From contig CM060731.1 of assembly GCA_030704615.1 (NCBI GenBank), forward strand, positions 89,260,756-89,324,755: DNA of 64,000 bases, given 5' to 3'. Each line of letters starts with the position of its first letter. The first letter of the stretch is position 1. A program made the translations under genes and the position numbers. The notes below the pieces were generated by a model that saw only the letters and a list, made by a program, of their open reading frames with translations, was not told where the DNA came from and searched no databases. The DNA is from Takakia lepidozioides (taxonomy: Eukaryota > Streptophyta > Takakiopsida > Takakiales > Takakiaceae). Positions 10,576-20,929 of this stretch are shown here, piece after piece.

Positions 10576-12797
10576 GCTAAGTGGCAGATCAGGGCGACCC
10601 ATGTCACCGCACAGCTTGCTATGGCCCCTTAAATTACATCTCTTGCTTGACACGTTTTTTCAAGCTTCTCACAGTCGACATGAGCGTACATGGAAGCGGT
10701 GTCCAGATCAGTTGAAGCCCGAGGTTGGATACTGGATGGATCTGTGTTCGGCACGCCAGTCAGTGTAGTATGCACGTAATTTACATATATCATTGTGTTT
10801 GATGTCCAGCCACTTCTCAAAAATTTAGGTCTCCATCTGGAATGTTGTAGAGCTTTCCAGGTTCGTGATTGCGAAGCTTCATGGCGGCTTCGAGAGTCTC
10901 TTTCAGACTTCAGCTATTTACTTGTATTCATCAGCTCGCTTAAATTTATCTTTCCAAGTACTATTGCCTCCAGCTGTGGTTTTCTGGCTATGTTTCCCCT
11001 GCTTTTCGATTCGATGTTCACTCCATTGTTACTAGATCCAACCTGGGATCAAGCTGCACGATAGATAAGCTTCATCTACTTAAGATCAGCAAGCTGTACC
11101 TAGGTTAGTACACATATTGAGATCTCCGAGCTCCCGAACATGCATGGCGTTCCACAAGGATTCTAATGTACATGGAAATTTTAGGAGCCAGACACATGAT
11201 GTCTTGAGATACATCTAGATAGCATTGTATGCAAGTTTTGTCTCAACCAACTCTCGAAGTGATTTTTTATTTCTGGACATTCAGAATCATAATGTCAAAA
11301 GTTCAAGAGACTAGCCTACGTGGAGTTGTCCAAAAGCCTTTATAAGGACGCTTGATTCTTGGCGTGCCATCTGGTGCTTGTTTACGAACTCCGCTGGAAG
11401 TCCTTCCTTGACCTAAATTTGAAATAAGTGAGAATTTGAATATTCCATACTAGACATAGGATGCGAGTTTATGTTTGCAGGCTGATGGAGAGGAATGAAA
11501 TTGGTGATCCTACAAACAAGAAGACTGATCAGTAGCCTGCCAGAGCCTGATCACTAGTGGCTTTTACAAAATCATGTGGAAGTTAGCATCGAACATTGAA
11601 CCTGTACACATTCACTATTGAGCTAAGAATTCTTGTTCCAATCCCACTGCAAGTCGCTGGCTCATTTGGTAACTAGACAGGATGGTACGCCGGTATGTCA
11701 AATCTTCCCCACCATCTTTGAGAGTGACGTGGAACTGAAGGAGTGTAAACTCCAGTCGGGATTATGGGATATGCTGGGTGGGGAGTGTCTAACTCCACTT
11801 GGGGTTACACTGAGTTACACTTCACTCGGTGCAACCCACACTAAGTCCACAAATTTGGCAAAGTATAAAATGGATAAGGAAGTGTTACACACGAGACACC
11901 AGGGTTATAGGGGGCTACACCGGTTGGGGTAAAGGTAGCCAGATTACACTACAATAGCCTCCTGTCAAGAAACGACCCCAAAATCTTGCCACCCGCACTG
12001 TAATCACCTTACCAACACGCTACTCATATAGCGTGACTCCCTCCTGCATTTTTAAGTATTTAATAGTGAAACCGAGGTAAGAGGGGTTGGGGAGGATTTG
12101 ACAGGGACCCCGCCGGAGGAGCCCAGGCTGCCCAAACCCGGCGAGAGTACCATCGGATGGCACGAGTGCATTAAGTTCTTACCTTATTATTCCTAGTGTC
12201 CTCCCTGGAGTCTAGCCAGATATTCGTAAAGCTACCACGTGGCACACAACATGTGGCTTCTCTGTCAGAAAAGGGCACGTATAAAGTTCGTTCGTCCGTT
12301 CGTTCGTGTCCCAGCCTTGCTCCCAGCTGTTCGGAAGGCTTTCCTCCAAGATGGCGTGCCACTGCGCTGGGGTTTCCTGGTAGCCTGTAGGGCAGATTCT
12401 TGTGCTTCCTTGTTCATCAATGCTATGTTCTGATTCCTATTCTGGGATATTTGTCCCATACGAATTTTTCAGGGAGATCGTCTGCTTCCCAGGTAAGATT
12501 TGTCTGGTTTCTATGTCGGCAAGTCATTTCTCAACATGCATTGCATCACAGCGCATGACGAGAATTTTAAGCTACAAGGCTTTCCGAGGTTGACTTGTTT
12601 TTCCCTCTCATCAAAGATTCTTCTTTGTTCTCATTTATCTTTGTTCGTTCTCCCTCTCATCTATCATTTGTACGCTCTGTGACATTTTGCAGTGTGCATC
12701 CAGGGTTTTTCTCGGAGGATACTGAAAGGAAGATTTGTATAACATTCCCAAGATTGAAGGTCATATTCCTTGGAGTGGTGGTGCGCTGGGGCTCTGG
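10576..12797. other. Intergenic region with inverted-repeat block
   Basis: This follows the phytocyanin stop. Nothing coding is recognised. At 11740-11950 there is a block of short inverted repeats (GGTTACACTGAGT at 11803-11815 facing ACTCGGTGCAACC at 11824-11836) that may be a MITE-like remnant. At 12287-12308 there is a short GTTC repeat. A pyrimidine-rich acceptor (TTTTGCAG near 12690) suggests that a 5' UTR intron of the next gene lies in the right part. Confidence 0.45.
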
Positions 12798-13349
12798 ATG
12801 GCATCATTAGGGATTGCTGCGGGCACTTTGACGAGTTGTAATTGCATCACAAGGGATCTTCTTTTACTCGGTGGAAATGGCGTCAAGCTAGCTTATCATT
12901 TGGTTGACAACAAATTTTCTTCTGTAAGTGCAGTTCAATGTCGATTGAACGCACATGAAAAAGCACCAGGGAGGCCTACTGTCAAAGATGCTGTGGATTT
13001 GAGTTCGAGTGCTGTGAATGCAACTTCTGAAGTGATACCCGAAGCTCCCACAGCAAGTCCTCCGTGCGAGAGCCTTGCATCCTCTACTACAGATATTCTT
13101 GCTTCGAAAAAGCAGACGTCTAAGAGCTCAAAACCTGATGCCTCTGGCCGAGAACTCCAGAAAGTGCTTATGCAAAGGCTGAAACTGGACAAGCTCATGG
13201 ACGAGCTGGTGGGGTTCATGGCTCCGCGCGACCATGGAGATATCAGGGATGTGATTTTGATGAGCCTTTCATTCGCCGTGCTTGTGTACATCTCACAGCG
13301 CCTTGTGTGTGCTTACTTTGTTCTCCGACACATGACGCAAAGCTTCTAG
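12798..13349 (+). CDS. Hypothetical single-pass membrane protein
   Basis: I do not recognise the family. The first ATG in the frame is at 12798 and gives 183 residues; the frame is open 21 codons further upstream to a stop at 12723. The N-terminal third has a short hydrophobic start and a Cys pair, the middle (about 60-125) is Ser/Thr/Pro/Lys-rich and probably disordered, residues about 125-150 are charged and helical (QRLKLDKLMDELVGF), and about 157-178 form one hydrophobic segment, suggesting a C-terminal membrane anchor. A likely 3' splice site lies about 110 bases upstream, so a 5' UTR intron is plausible. It stands alone in the host island between phytocyanin and oleosin. Confidence 0.5.
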   Translation: MASLGIAAGTLTSCNCITRDLLLLGGNGVKLAYHLVDNKFSSVSAVQCRLNAHEKAPGRPTVKDAVDLSSSAVNATSEVIPEAPTASPPCESLASSTTDILASKKQTSKSSKPDASGRELQKVLMQRLKLDKLMDELVGFMAPRDHGDIRDVILMSLSFAVLVYISQRLVCAYFVLRHMTQSF

Positions 13350-15928
13350 CTTTGTTTCCTTGTACTATGATTTAAGGTGGCTTCATTGGCTCGCCCCAAT
13401 GCATCTGTTGAGTTCTTTCTATCCATTTTTCACGTTTAGAGTTTCAAATACGGCCAATTGTGTTTCAGGATAAGTTTAGTACGTGTTTCATACAGCCAAA
13501 TGACCGGTGTAAAAATAGCTAGTTTTATGGATAGAGAAGATGCCCCCAATCTGCAAGGGAGAGTGGGCCTGGTTCTTTGCTGGGAAGGAATGATAAAGCG
13601 AATGTTCAAGAAAGCTTGGATTTGTAGAAAGTTTGTGGCCCCATTTTTTGCCAGTTTAGCTCTTTGAGAACTTAAGGTTCTACTGTACAGAAAGATCTGT
13701 ATGAGGTGACAGTTCTTATCTCTGACTGTGATAACGTTTGAAGGATGGACAAACAAATTTGTATGTCAGGTGTGGTTGGCAGACCTGGCTCATAGTATAC
13801 ATTTGATCTCTCTCTCTCTCTCTCTCTCTCTTTTAATATGCCGCAAGGCAATGCCAAATAACTTCTTATGAGTACATTCTCTCTTTTAGTATTCTGGTAA
13901 TTGTAAATCCCATGGCCTGCTTAGGGCGATTTCCTTTGGGGTCTATGTCTATCCAATACGCACGGCTATGTGTCTTATTTTCTGTTGGTCAACCTGCTGA
14001 AGTCACATGTATTTGCAATTGATAAGTGCTACAGGAAGTGGACACAACCTTGAACACAGATTACATCACCTAAGGAATAACAGCATCTACGCAAGGCTGG
14101 ATTGTGGATGATGTTCAAGAGGCATTGATGTTGGACTTACACAGTGAGGCTGAGTTGAGGAGCAGTATGTCAGTAGCGTTATATGGTGTTCCCCTTGGCG
14201 AGTGGTATGTTTGTAAAAATGGATTTGCAGATTGTGATAAGGTGACTTACGAATCTCAAGGTTTACTTGTTCCACAGTTGTGACTTGGACTTCACTATGA
14301 GTGCGTGTCTGTTTTGGTTTCACCAAGAGTTCTGGAAAATCTGAGTTTTAGGTGTGGGTATTTGCAAAAAAGGATCCTGGGTCTTATAGAGGCTGTCAAT
14401 ATTCCTTTGTGGATTGAAGTCACTTTGTCGTAAGAGGAGGTCAGGCTAGGCGGTTTTTCTCAAAAGTGCTTTGATGGTCGACTGTCCTCTAGCTTCCTTG
14501 CCATTGCTTTTGTCACTTTCATGTGATGTGCGCTCCTCTATCACACCTATCCCGGATTTCATCACAATGTTAAAGACATCCAGCCAAATCTAAGATAGCA
14601 CCATACAGCTGTCTTCTTGGCTATGGAAGGAGGGAGAGGGAGAGATTTTTCACATGTAAATGGGAAACTGGGCATCCAAGGTATGTTTGTTCCCATGAAT
14701 CCATTACTCTCCTTTGAAGTTCCTTTGCTACCAGTAGAGTAGTGGCGGACTCATTGAGAAAAGCCAAACAGTTTAGGGTACTAGTGTAGATAGATGCAGA
14801 GGAAGAGACAAAATACAGGATGACAAGGATGTGTGGTGACTTGCTTCCGTATTCCCAGCAGCCAGAGCACCAGCATGGCTGGGCCATGTTGGCAGCTATG
14901 GCTGGAGTCTTCCTTGGAACACCAAGGCGCAGGACCTTCCCACAATAGATCAGTGACAACTGCTCTTGTGTGTTTCTGGCTATGGAGACCCCTACCCCTG
15001 TATTGAGATCAAGTTGGTGAAACAGTTCTGACCTTGAATTTCATCTAATGCTGGTACCGCGAAAGCTGGTTTGTCCTCTTTTGAGTGTATTCAATAGTGG
15101 ACAAGTCTTGAAAACTGGGTTGCCCTGCCTCCTATCAGCCTTCCCCTCCAGCATTCCATTTGCCTCTATCACAGAGTCTATTTGATGTATTGTGCATGGT
15201 CATGCTCTCATCTGCAAAATCATCTAAACACAAAAGATGGTGCAGAGAGATCAATGTATTCTGCAAGAAGATTGACAGTGCAAGCATAAAACTCATGGAT
15301 TCAAATGAGTTGTAAAGTGATGCAAAGAAGCAAACGAGTCTAACAGTTGGACCTAGAGGGCACTTGATAGTCAAGGCATGGTGTATACAAATCGTCAATA
15401 GTACATGTTCCACACTATCATCACTCCAACTTGGGTGGCTTCATTCAGGGGCCCCAGTCTAAACGTAGGGAAGAGACTGCAGAGAGAGAGAGAGGGTGAC
15501 ATGCTGCAAAGCACGTCGATGGAGAACGCGTGGGGGTGCCACCGGAGCTGCATGCGCGCATGCAGCGGACGTGCCACAAAGAGCCATGAACATCGTCCAC
15601 GTCGACTTGTGCATCCTACAATCAGTTTGGAGCTTGTTAAATGTGGGCTCTGGACTGGCGTTGGTTGACTGCTGTCAATCGGAAGCTGTAAATCGAAAGC
15701 AGGAAGCTTATATATCACAATCTGGGGCGCAGTTTAGACAAGCGGTGAGTTATCGGCTCTTCGAATCTCGACTTTCAAGCTTCTCTCTCCTCTCTTGCTA
15801 TTTCTAGCCCTGAGGGATCTCTTTAAATCCTCAACATTCTCGCTCTCTCTCTCTCTCTCTTGCTGCCTGGTTTCCTAGAGGTCGAGGTGTGTTGATTTTC
15901 CAGGTCTGCTTCCTAATCAGTAAGGAGG
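13350..15928. other. Intergenic region with microsatellites; oleosin upstream region
   Basis: No gene is recognised. A (TC)n microsatellite lies at 13807-13831 and a (GA)n tract at 15479-15496. The short frames on both strands lack codon structure, domains or splice support. The final part must contain the oleosin promoter and 5' UTR. Confidence 0.45.
15838..15862 (+). promoter_or_regulatory. CT/GAGA-type tract in oleosin leader region
   Basis: A (CT)n run sits 70-90 bases upstream of the oleosin ATG. CT-rich tracts are common near plant transcription starts and in 5' UTRs, so this probably marks the core promoter or leader. No TATA box could be placed with confidence. Confidence 0.35.
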
Positions 15929-16749
15929 ATGGATCAAGAGAAGAGAGATGAGATGTACCACCGGGTGCAGGAGCATACCCCGAATTCTCGCCAGCTTCTG
16001 GGGTTGGTGACCCTTCTTGCACTCGGAGGAGTTCTATTGACTGTAGGGGGGATCACACTCGCGGGGACTGTCATCACCATTCTCCTGGCCACTCCGGTTC
16101 TCATTTTCTTCAGCCCAATCCTGATTCCCTTGGCTACAGTGCTGTTTCTGGGTGTCTCTGGGTTGGTGTCAGCGGGGGCATTTGGATACGTCTGTCTTGC
16201 TGGAGCTTCATGGCTCTACAACTACTTCAAGGGACGCAACCCCCCTGGCTCGGATCAGGTGGGCATGTGGTTTCAAACATCGAACTCACTCGTTTACTTA
16301 GGCTTTCTGATTGCGATGCACGACGGTGATATTTTGAAGGTCCAAGGTGAACAGGAGTATAACTGTTTAACGGATGCATGCTTATCTCCGACATTCGATC
16401 TCAGATTGTAGGCCTTACAGTACATGCCATTGCAGGACTGTAGCGTGCACATCCTTTTGTCTGCTCAGACGTTATTTAAACATCGATAATGTACAATTAT
16501 ATGTCAATTGTAGGATCTATATCTTTTGAACAATTTCCAGTTGTATGTACACACCTTCAGTTCTAAAGTACTCACACACACACACACACACATATATATG
16601 CTGAATCCTATTGTGTGGTGCAGGTTGAGCATGCCCGTCATCGCCTTACTGATACCGCCCAGCAACTGAAGCACAGGGCTGCCCAGTATGGATCTAATGC
16701 ACAGAACACATTGCAGGCTAAAACTGACGCGGTAGCGCCTAGCGCCTAA
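15929..16749 (+). CDS. Oleosin; 2 exons
   Basis: A structural protein of the lipid-droplet surface. Exon 1 is 15929-16258 (donor CAG|GTGGGC) and exon 2 is 16624-16749 (acceptor GTGCAG), intron phase 0, 151 residues. Residues about 23-95 form the long uninterrupted hydrophobic hairpin of oleosins. The diagnostic proline knot is present at 56-67 and fits P-x5-SP-x3-P exactly (Pro56, Ser62, Pro63, Pro67). The N-terminal arm is short and charged; the C-terminal arm in exon 2 is an amphipathic helix (VEHARHRLTDTAQQLKHRAA) typical of droplet-surface association. Without splicing the frame runs into intron sequence after residue 110. The intron carries a (CA)n(TA)n microsatellite. Start chosen as the first ATG giving the full N-terminal arm. 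Confidence 0.94.
16574..16602 (+). repeat. (CA)n(TA)n microsatellite in oleosin intron
   Basis: A CA dinucleotide run followed by TATATA lies just upstream of the exon 2 acceptor. It is simple-sequence and probably length-polymorphic. Confidence 0.8.
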
Positions 16750-17818
16750 GTCGTGTATCTGCGCTCAGTTGGAGAAAAGTTTTCTCCAGTTCTTTCTAGT
16801 TCTTGAGGTAATGGACAGGGTAGAGTGGACTCGAATCTCTTCGACGGTATTGGAAGTCGAGATATGTTTCTCTTGTCCATGATAGACCGAGCAGCGGTTT
16901 AGAATTTAGTGGATTTTGATGCCAGGCTAGATGTCTAGTAGGTTCTAGATGAAACTTGTCGTGAGAAGATGTACTTGGTAGTTATCCGGTACATGCGGGG
17001 TCGTTGAACCGGTAACGTGTGGATTTTAATCTCTGAAATCTTGCGTTTTGATGATAGAACTTAGTACCATGGCTTAGTCCAGATACGGAACTAATTTCAT
17101 GATCTAAGCATGCCTGCAAGGTCTCTGATGCATCTTATAGAATGTAACAGGCCGTTAGGCTAAACAATTAAATTACCTGTTCTTGACATTCACCCATCTT
17201 TGTGGTCCTCCTCGAGAATGTCTCTCTCGCTTGCAGCTTCATGAGGTTCAAAGTTCCATGTATATATGGAGTATGTATGCACCGTGGAAATTTCTGAGTG
17301 AAAGGATTTCCGCCATAGCTGCTTCAGCAATGCCGCTTGTATCAAAAGTTTCTAGCAACATCTTCCGTCTCTAGCTCGATCCCGCTTCAATTGCACATGT
17401 CTCTCAGGTTGCTATCTTAAGACTTTGATCTTGTAGACTCTGTACCCTGACGATGGTCATCACTCACCATTTCCTAGCAAAGAAAATTATACCACCCATT
17501 TCAAAGAACATCACTGATCTATCTCCCATTTGGAAAGTGCAAGTCTCTTTGATATGTTTCTCTTATGTACTTATCGCAACTTAAACGCATCATCCTCAGG
17601 TATATAAGACGCGCCCAGCCAAATCGCCTCGCGACTACTTTTCATGTCAAGGGTGGGCTGTGTCATCAAAGCTGCTCAGGCATACAGATAGCGTCTGGAT
17701 CATACTATCATACTGTACTCAAGAATGCCCTTTCAAATGCTTAATGTGTATAGGTCGATTGTAACATGAAGGATAACGGTAGATGCTGAACAGAGCGACA
17801 AAGTGTGATGCTCAAGAG
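16750..17818. other. Oleosin 3' region and spacer
   Basis: Nothing coding is recognised. The first few hundred bases presumably contain the oleosin 3' UTR; I cannot identify a definite polyadenylation site. Confidence 0.4.
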
Positions 17819-18245
17819 TAGCTTGAGCCTCTTTCCCTCTGTGGGTTTTTTTTTTTTGTGAGCAGCACAAAAGAGAGAGGGAGTGAGAGGGAGAGATCAT
17901 GAAACAAAAAGAAAAAAAAGGAAGGTGAGGGGAGTGACCGAGCAACTGCTCCCCCCCCCCCCCCTTTTTTGTTTTTTCTTTGTTGCCCATCTCTCAGTCC
18001 CTCTCTCTCCATTTCATCTCTCCCTCTCTCTTTTTAACTTTTTCTGCACCCTCTCTCCCTTGTGGTTTGTTTATTTTTGTGAGCAGCAAAAAAAGGAGGG
18101 AGAGGGAGAGATCAGGAACAAAAAAAAAAAAAAAATGGTGGGGGGGGAGTGATTGAGTAGGTGGTGCGCAGCAGTAGCTGCTGCTGCTCAATCATTCCCT
18201 CCCCCCCCCCACCTTTTTCTTTTTTCTTTGTTGCCCCCTCTTGAG
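17819..18245. repeat. Two direct copies of a purine/pyrimidine-asymmetric repeat with homopolymers
   Basis: Copies at about 17819-18000 and 18048-18245 share the order: CCTCT..CCCT tract, GTGGTTT-T-run, GTGAGCAGCA, (GGGAGA)-rich tract, ATCA-GAAC, A-run, G-run or C-run, CCTTTTTC, TTTGTTGCCC. The second copy also holds an inverted repeat whose arms are a G-run plus GAGTGATTGAG (18139-18157) and CTCAATCATTCCCTC plus a C-run (18187-18210), with CAGCAG/CTGCTG in the loop. Such tracts can form triplex or quadruplex DNA and are assembly-prone. Confidence 0.65.
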
Positions 18246-18340
18246 ACCCCCAACACTTGCTGCTATCAGCCCCCGACATGCTTGGTTTTTTTTTGTTTTT
18301 GATCTGGAATATAGAGGTTGTTTTCTCATGAGGCAAACTT

Positions 18341-19946
18341 GTGGGTTTACATGACAGATGCCAGCTTATGAAGAAAGAGAAGAAGTCCCCTGCCCCAAAG
18401 AAAAAGGCAGACAATCCGTTTGCTCTGCCGGCACGTGTGACGCGCCAGGGCATCTCACAGTTTACCAGCCCCGTTGACAGCCGCAACCGGAGGGCTCGTC
18501 TGCCCCCCGAGGCCAGTACCCTCCCTCTTGTTCCCATCTTGGATGCGCCAGGGGCCGGCTCAGCCAGCTCTCCTATTCGGGAGGTTGTTGATGAGCCGGA
18601 TGCTCAGTTGAGCACACCCCCGGACACCAAGACGGGTGAAATGTACCTTGGCAAGCACATCACCCGTTCGGGGGCCCGGTATGAGCAACTTTTGGATGTC
18701 ACCCCCATAGCGACCCTTTTCTCCGCAGCGAAGGCTGCACTTGCCAAGGCCCAGGTTCAAGGGCCTTTGAAAGTGGTCATTGCTAGCCCAATGTTGTCGA
18801 TGAGGGAGGAGGAGACGAGGAGGGCCAATGAAGTGGCCGAGATAGCGAAGCGCCTCAAAGTAGTCAAGCCGGGTGAGAGCTTCTACCCTGCTACGCATTT
18901 GGGGGGGGGGGGGGGGGAGGAGGAGGTATGGGCCAGTTTGGAGCGGCCTAGCCGATCAGCGACGCCGCCCCTTGAGCCTGAGCGGTCAGCAAAGAAGGGC
19001 CTGGACTACGGGGCGTCGCCGCCGGCTATGCTCCACATCTGGAATCTACTTCCAGTGGCGCTCCGGGAGGGGATAGTGCGGGCACATCCGGCAACGGGGA
19101 CTCCTGCCACATCGGGTGACACTGGGGTGAGTCGGACACGCTTGCAAAGGTACAACTGTCACACCTTGTTCCATGTTTTGTCATTTCCTTTGCATTCATG
19201 ATTTTCTTTGTTGTTTGTTTCTTTTTTTGAATTTGGGGGGGTTATTTGTCTTCAGGAGGCAACAACATGGCTGGCCTCATTGGTGCAGTCCAGTGGGGTT
19301 GCCAATGAGGGAGAGCACGTGGTGATCATGAAGGACCCGAACACCAAAGGTAAGAAGAAGCGGCCTCGACCTCCCGAGGTCCCTTTTACCATCAATGAAG
19401 GGGCTGCCGAGGAGAGAGAGAGAGAAGGGAGAGGGAGAAGGAGATGGTCGTGGAAAAGGGGAAGGAAAAGAAGAAGAGGAAGAAGAAGTCCCATGGAGAG
19501 GAATGGGGTGAGTGCAGGGGAAGGAGGCTACAAAGAAGGGAGAGGGTGGGAAGAAGAACACATCCTTGGCGATAGAGGACGTGGAGTTGGCAAAGATCGT
19601 GGTGCCACCGGTGGAGGTGCATCGCCATAGTGACCCCTACGGTGCGTTCTGGGAGGCTATGAAGAAGCCAGCCTTCGAACTTGCAATGAGGTGGTTCCTT
19701 TTGCACATTGAGTGGGCTGATCAGCACTTTGGCGCGAAGCGGGCGTATGCCCGTGAGTTAGACCGCCGGTTTCCGGGCAATTGGAATGACACAAGGGTGA
19801 TGAAGATAGTGGGGCGAAATTTGAAGGACAGGAGGTACCGTGCCGGACAGATCATTCGGAGGGCAATGGAAAATGGGGCCATACCCAAACCACCTTATGG
19901 AATTACAGGGATGCCTCGGCGTGAGCCTGGTCACGTGAGCGCGTGA
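18341..19946 (+). pseudogene. Unrecognised multi-exon gene, 3' end hit by element B
   Basis: I do not recognise the product. A first long exon (to about 19126) encodes a basic, Pro/Ser-rich protein with Lys-rich N-terminus, a possible helix around AAKAALAKAQ and a run of Gly from a G-homopolymer (18901-18917). A phase-0 intron with GTGAGT donor and CTTCAG acceptor joins it to 19256. The second exon carries KGKKKRPRP and a long Arg/Lys/Glu repeat from purine-rich DNA, where the frame is lost; a further frame from 19512 encodes a conserved-looking block (FELAMRWFLLHIEWADQHFG, later DRRFPGNWND and KPPYGI). Element B enters just after this block. Beyond B the same frame meets a stop within four codons. 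It may be a host gene or part of an older transposon. Confidence 0.4.
19897..19907 (+). repeat. Left target-site duplication of element B
   Basis: ATGGAATTACA occurs here and again at 26161-26171, directly flanking element B. An 11-bp (or 9-10-bp core) duplication fits the 8-11 bp made by Mutator-like transposases. Confidence 0.85.
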
Positions 19947-20040
19947 GCGCAACTGCGCTCACGCCACGTCACCTTGCGCAAATGCCACGTCACGGGGCTC
20001 ACTCCACGTCATCACACGTGAAGGTCGCGTCACCACGCAC
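19920..20040. repeat. Left subterminal repeats of element B
   Basis: Units such as GTGAGCGC, GCTCACGCCACGTCA and ATGCCACGTCA repeat several times in direct and inverted orientation. The same units occur at the right end (25965-26160). Subterminal clusters like this usually bind the transposase. Confidence 0.7.
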
Positions 20041-20210
20041 CCAGAAAGAAGTGGAGTGTATTCCCGCGAATTGGCACCCTTTACCGCGGAAACAAGCTGG
20101 ACGACATAATAAAAGGCATTGAATAAAGGATGGATGAATGTACAGATGGATGATAAACAAATGGATGAGTGTGAAAAATGAATGTAGATGGATGAATGAG
20201 GGATGGATAA

Positions 20211-20474
20211 GAGTAAAATGGATGAATGTATAATGGATGTTGAGCAATGACAAAAATTCATGACAGGAAGATGCATGACCAAAACTTTTGACGAATGCAC
20301 AACGTATATGAAATGAGTGTGGAAGGTTTGTGGGGTGGATTAAAGAGTACAGAGGATGAATGTACAATGGATGTTGAACAAAGGAAAAAATTCATGAATG
20401 GAGCACGCATGAATACAGTGTAGATGAATGCACAATGGATATGAGAAGAGTCAGGGAGGTTTGTGAGATGGATT
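20211..20474 (+). repeat. Two tandem ~130-bp repeats in element B
   Basis: About 20211-20343 and 20346-20474 are imperfect direct copies (each has GGATGAATGTA, AATGGATGTTGA, AAAATTCATGA, GAATGCACAA, GGAGGTTTGTG or close forms). The surrounding DNA from 20126 is rich in GGATGAATG-like words. No coding potential is seen. Confidence 0.65.
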
Positions 20475-20929
20475 CATACATATTGCAATTTAAATGAAAG
20501 TTGATTCTGTGATTATTATTTGTTCTAAAAGAACAACTACGGTGGAGGAAGGGGATTCAACGTTTTCCAGATAGTATGAAAATGAATATTAAAAGAATAC
20601 AGTTCAGTCTGACTCAGAGTCAGTACAATGTATCCCCGCTTCCTCTGCATCTAAGTCTAAGTATTTTAGAACACCGGATCCACGCTGGATACACCTACGG
20701 CTGGCCACTTAAAAAGTCAGGGGATAGGGACTCGGCCGCGTGAAGTGTCATTGCTTCGGCATAAACATGAAGCAGAAAATTGGAAAGGGGGCTGTCGAAA
20801 ACAGACTCGCCAGAAATGACTGTATCTCCTGAAGATCCACCGCTGCCTTTCCTGAAAGACAGCCTGAAAAAGTTATTACTGTAACTTTGATGTTATTGAG
20901 AAATTGAGTATGGCTCCCAAAGAGGGTTT

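Noticed and set aside
14087-15413. Short minus-strand frames as small genes between the hypothetical gene and oleosin
   Set aside because: No start context, composition bias, domain or splice evidence.
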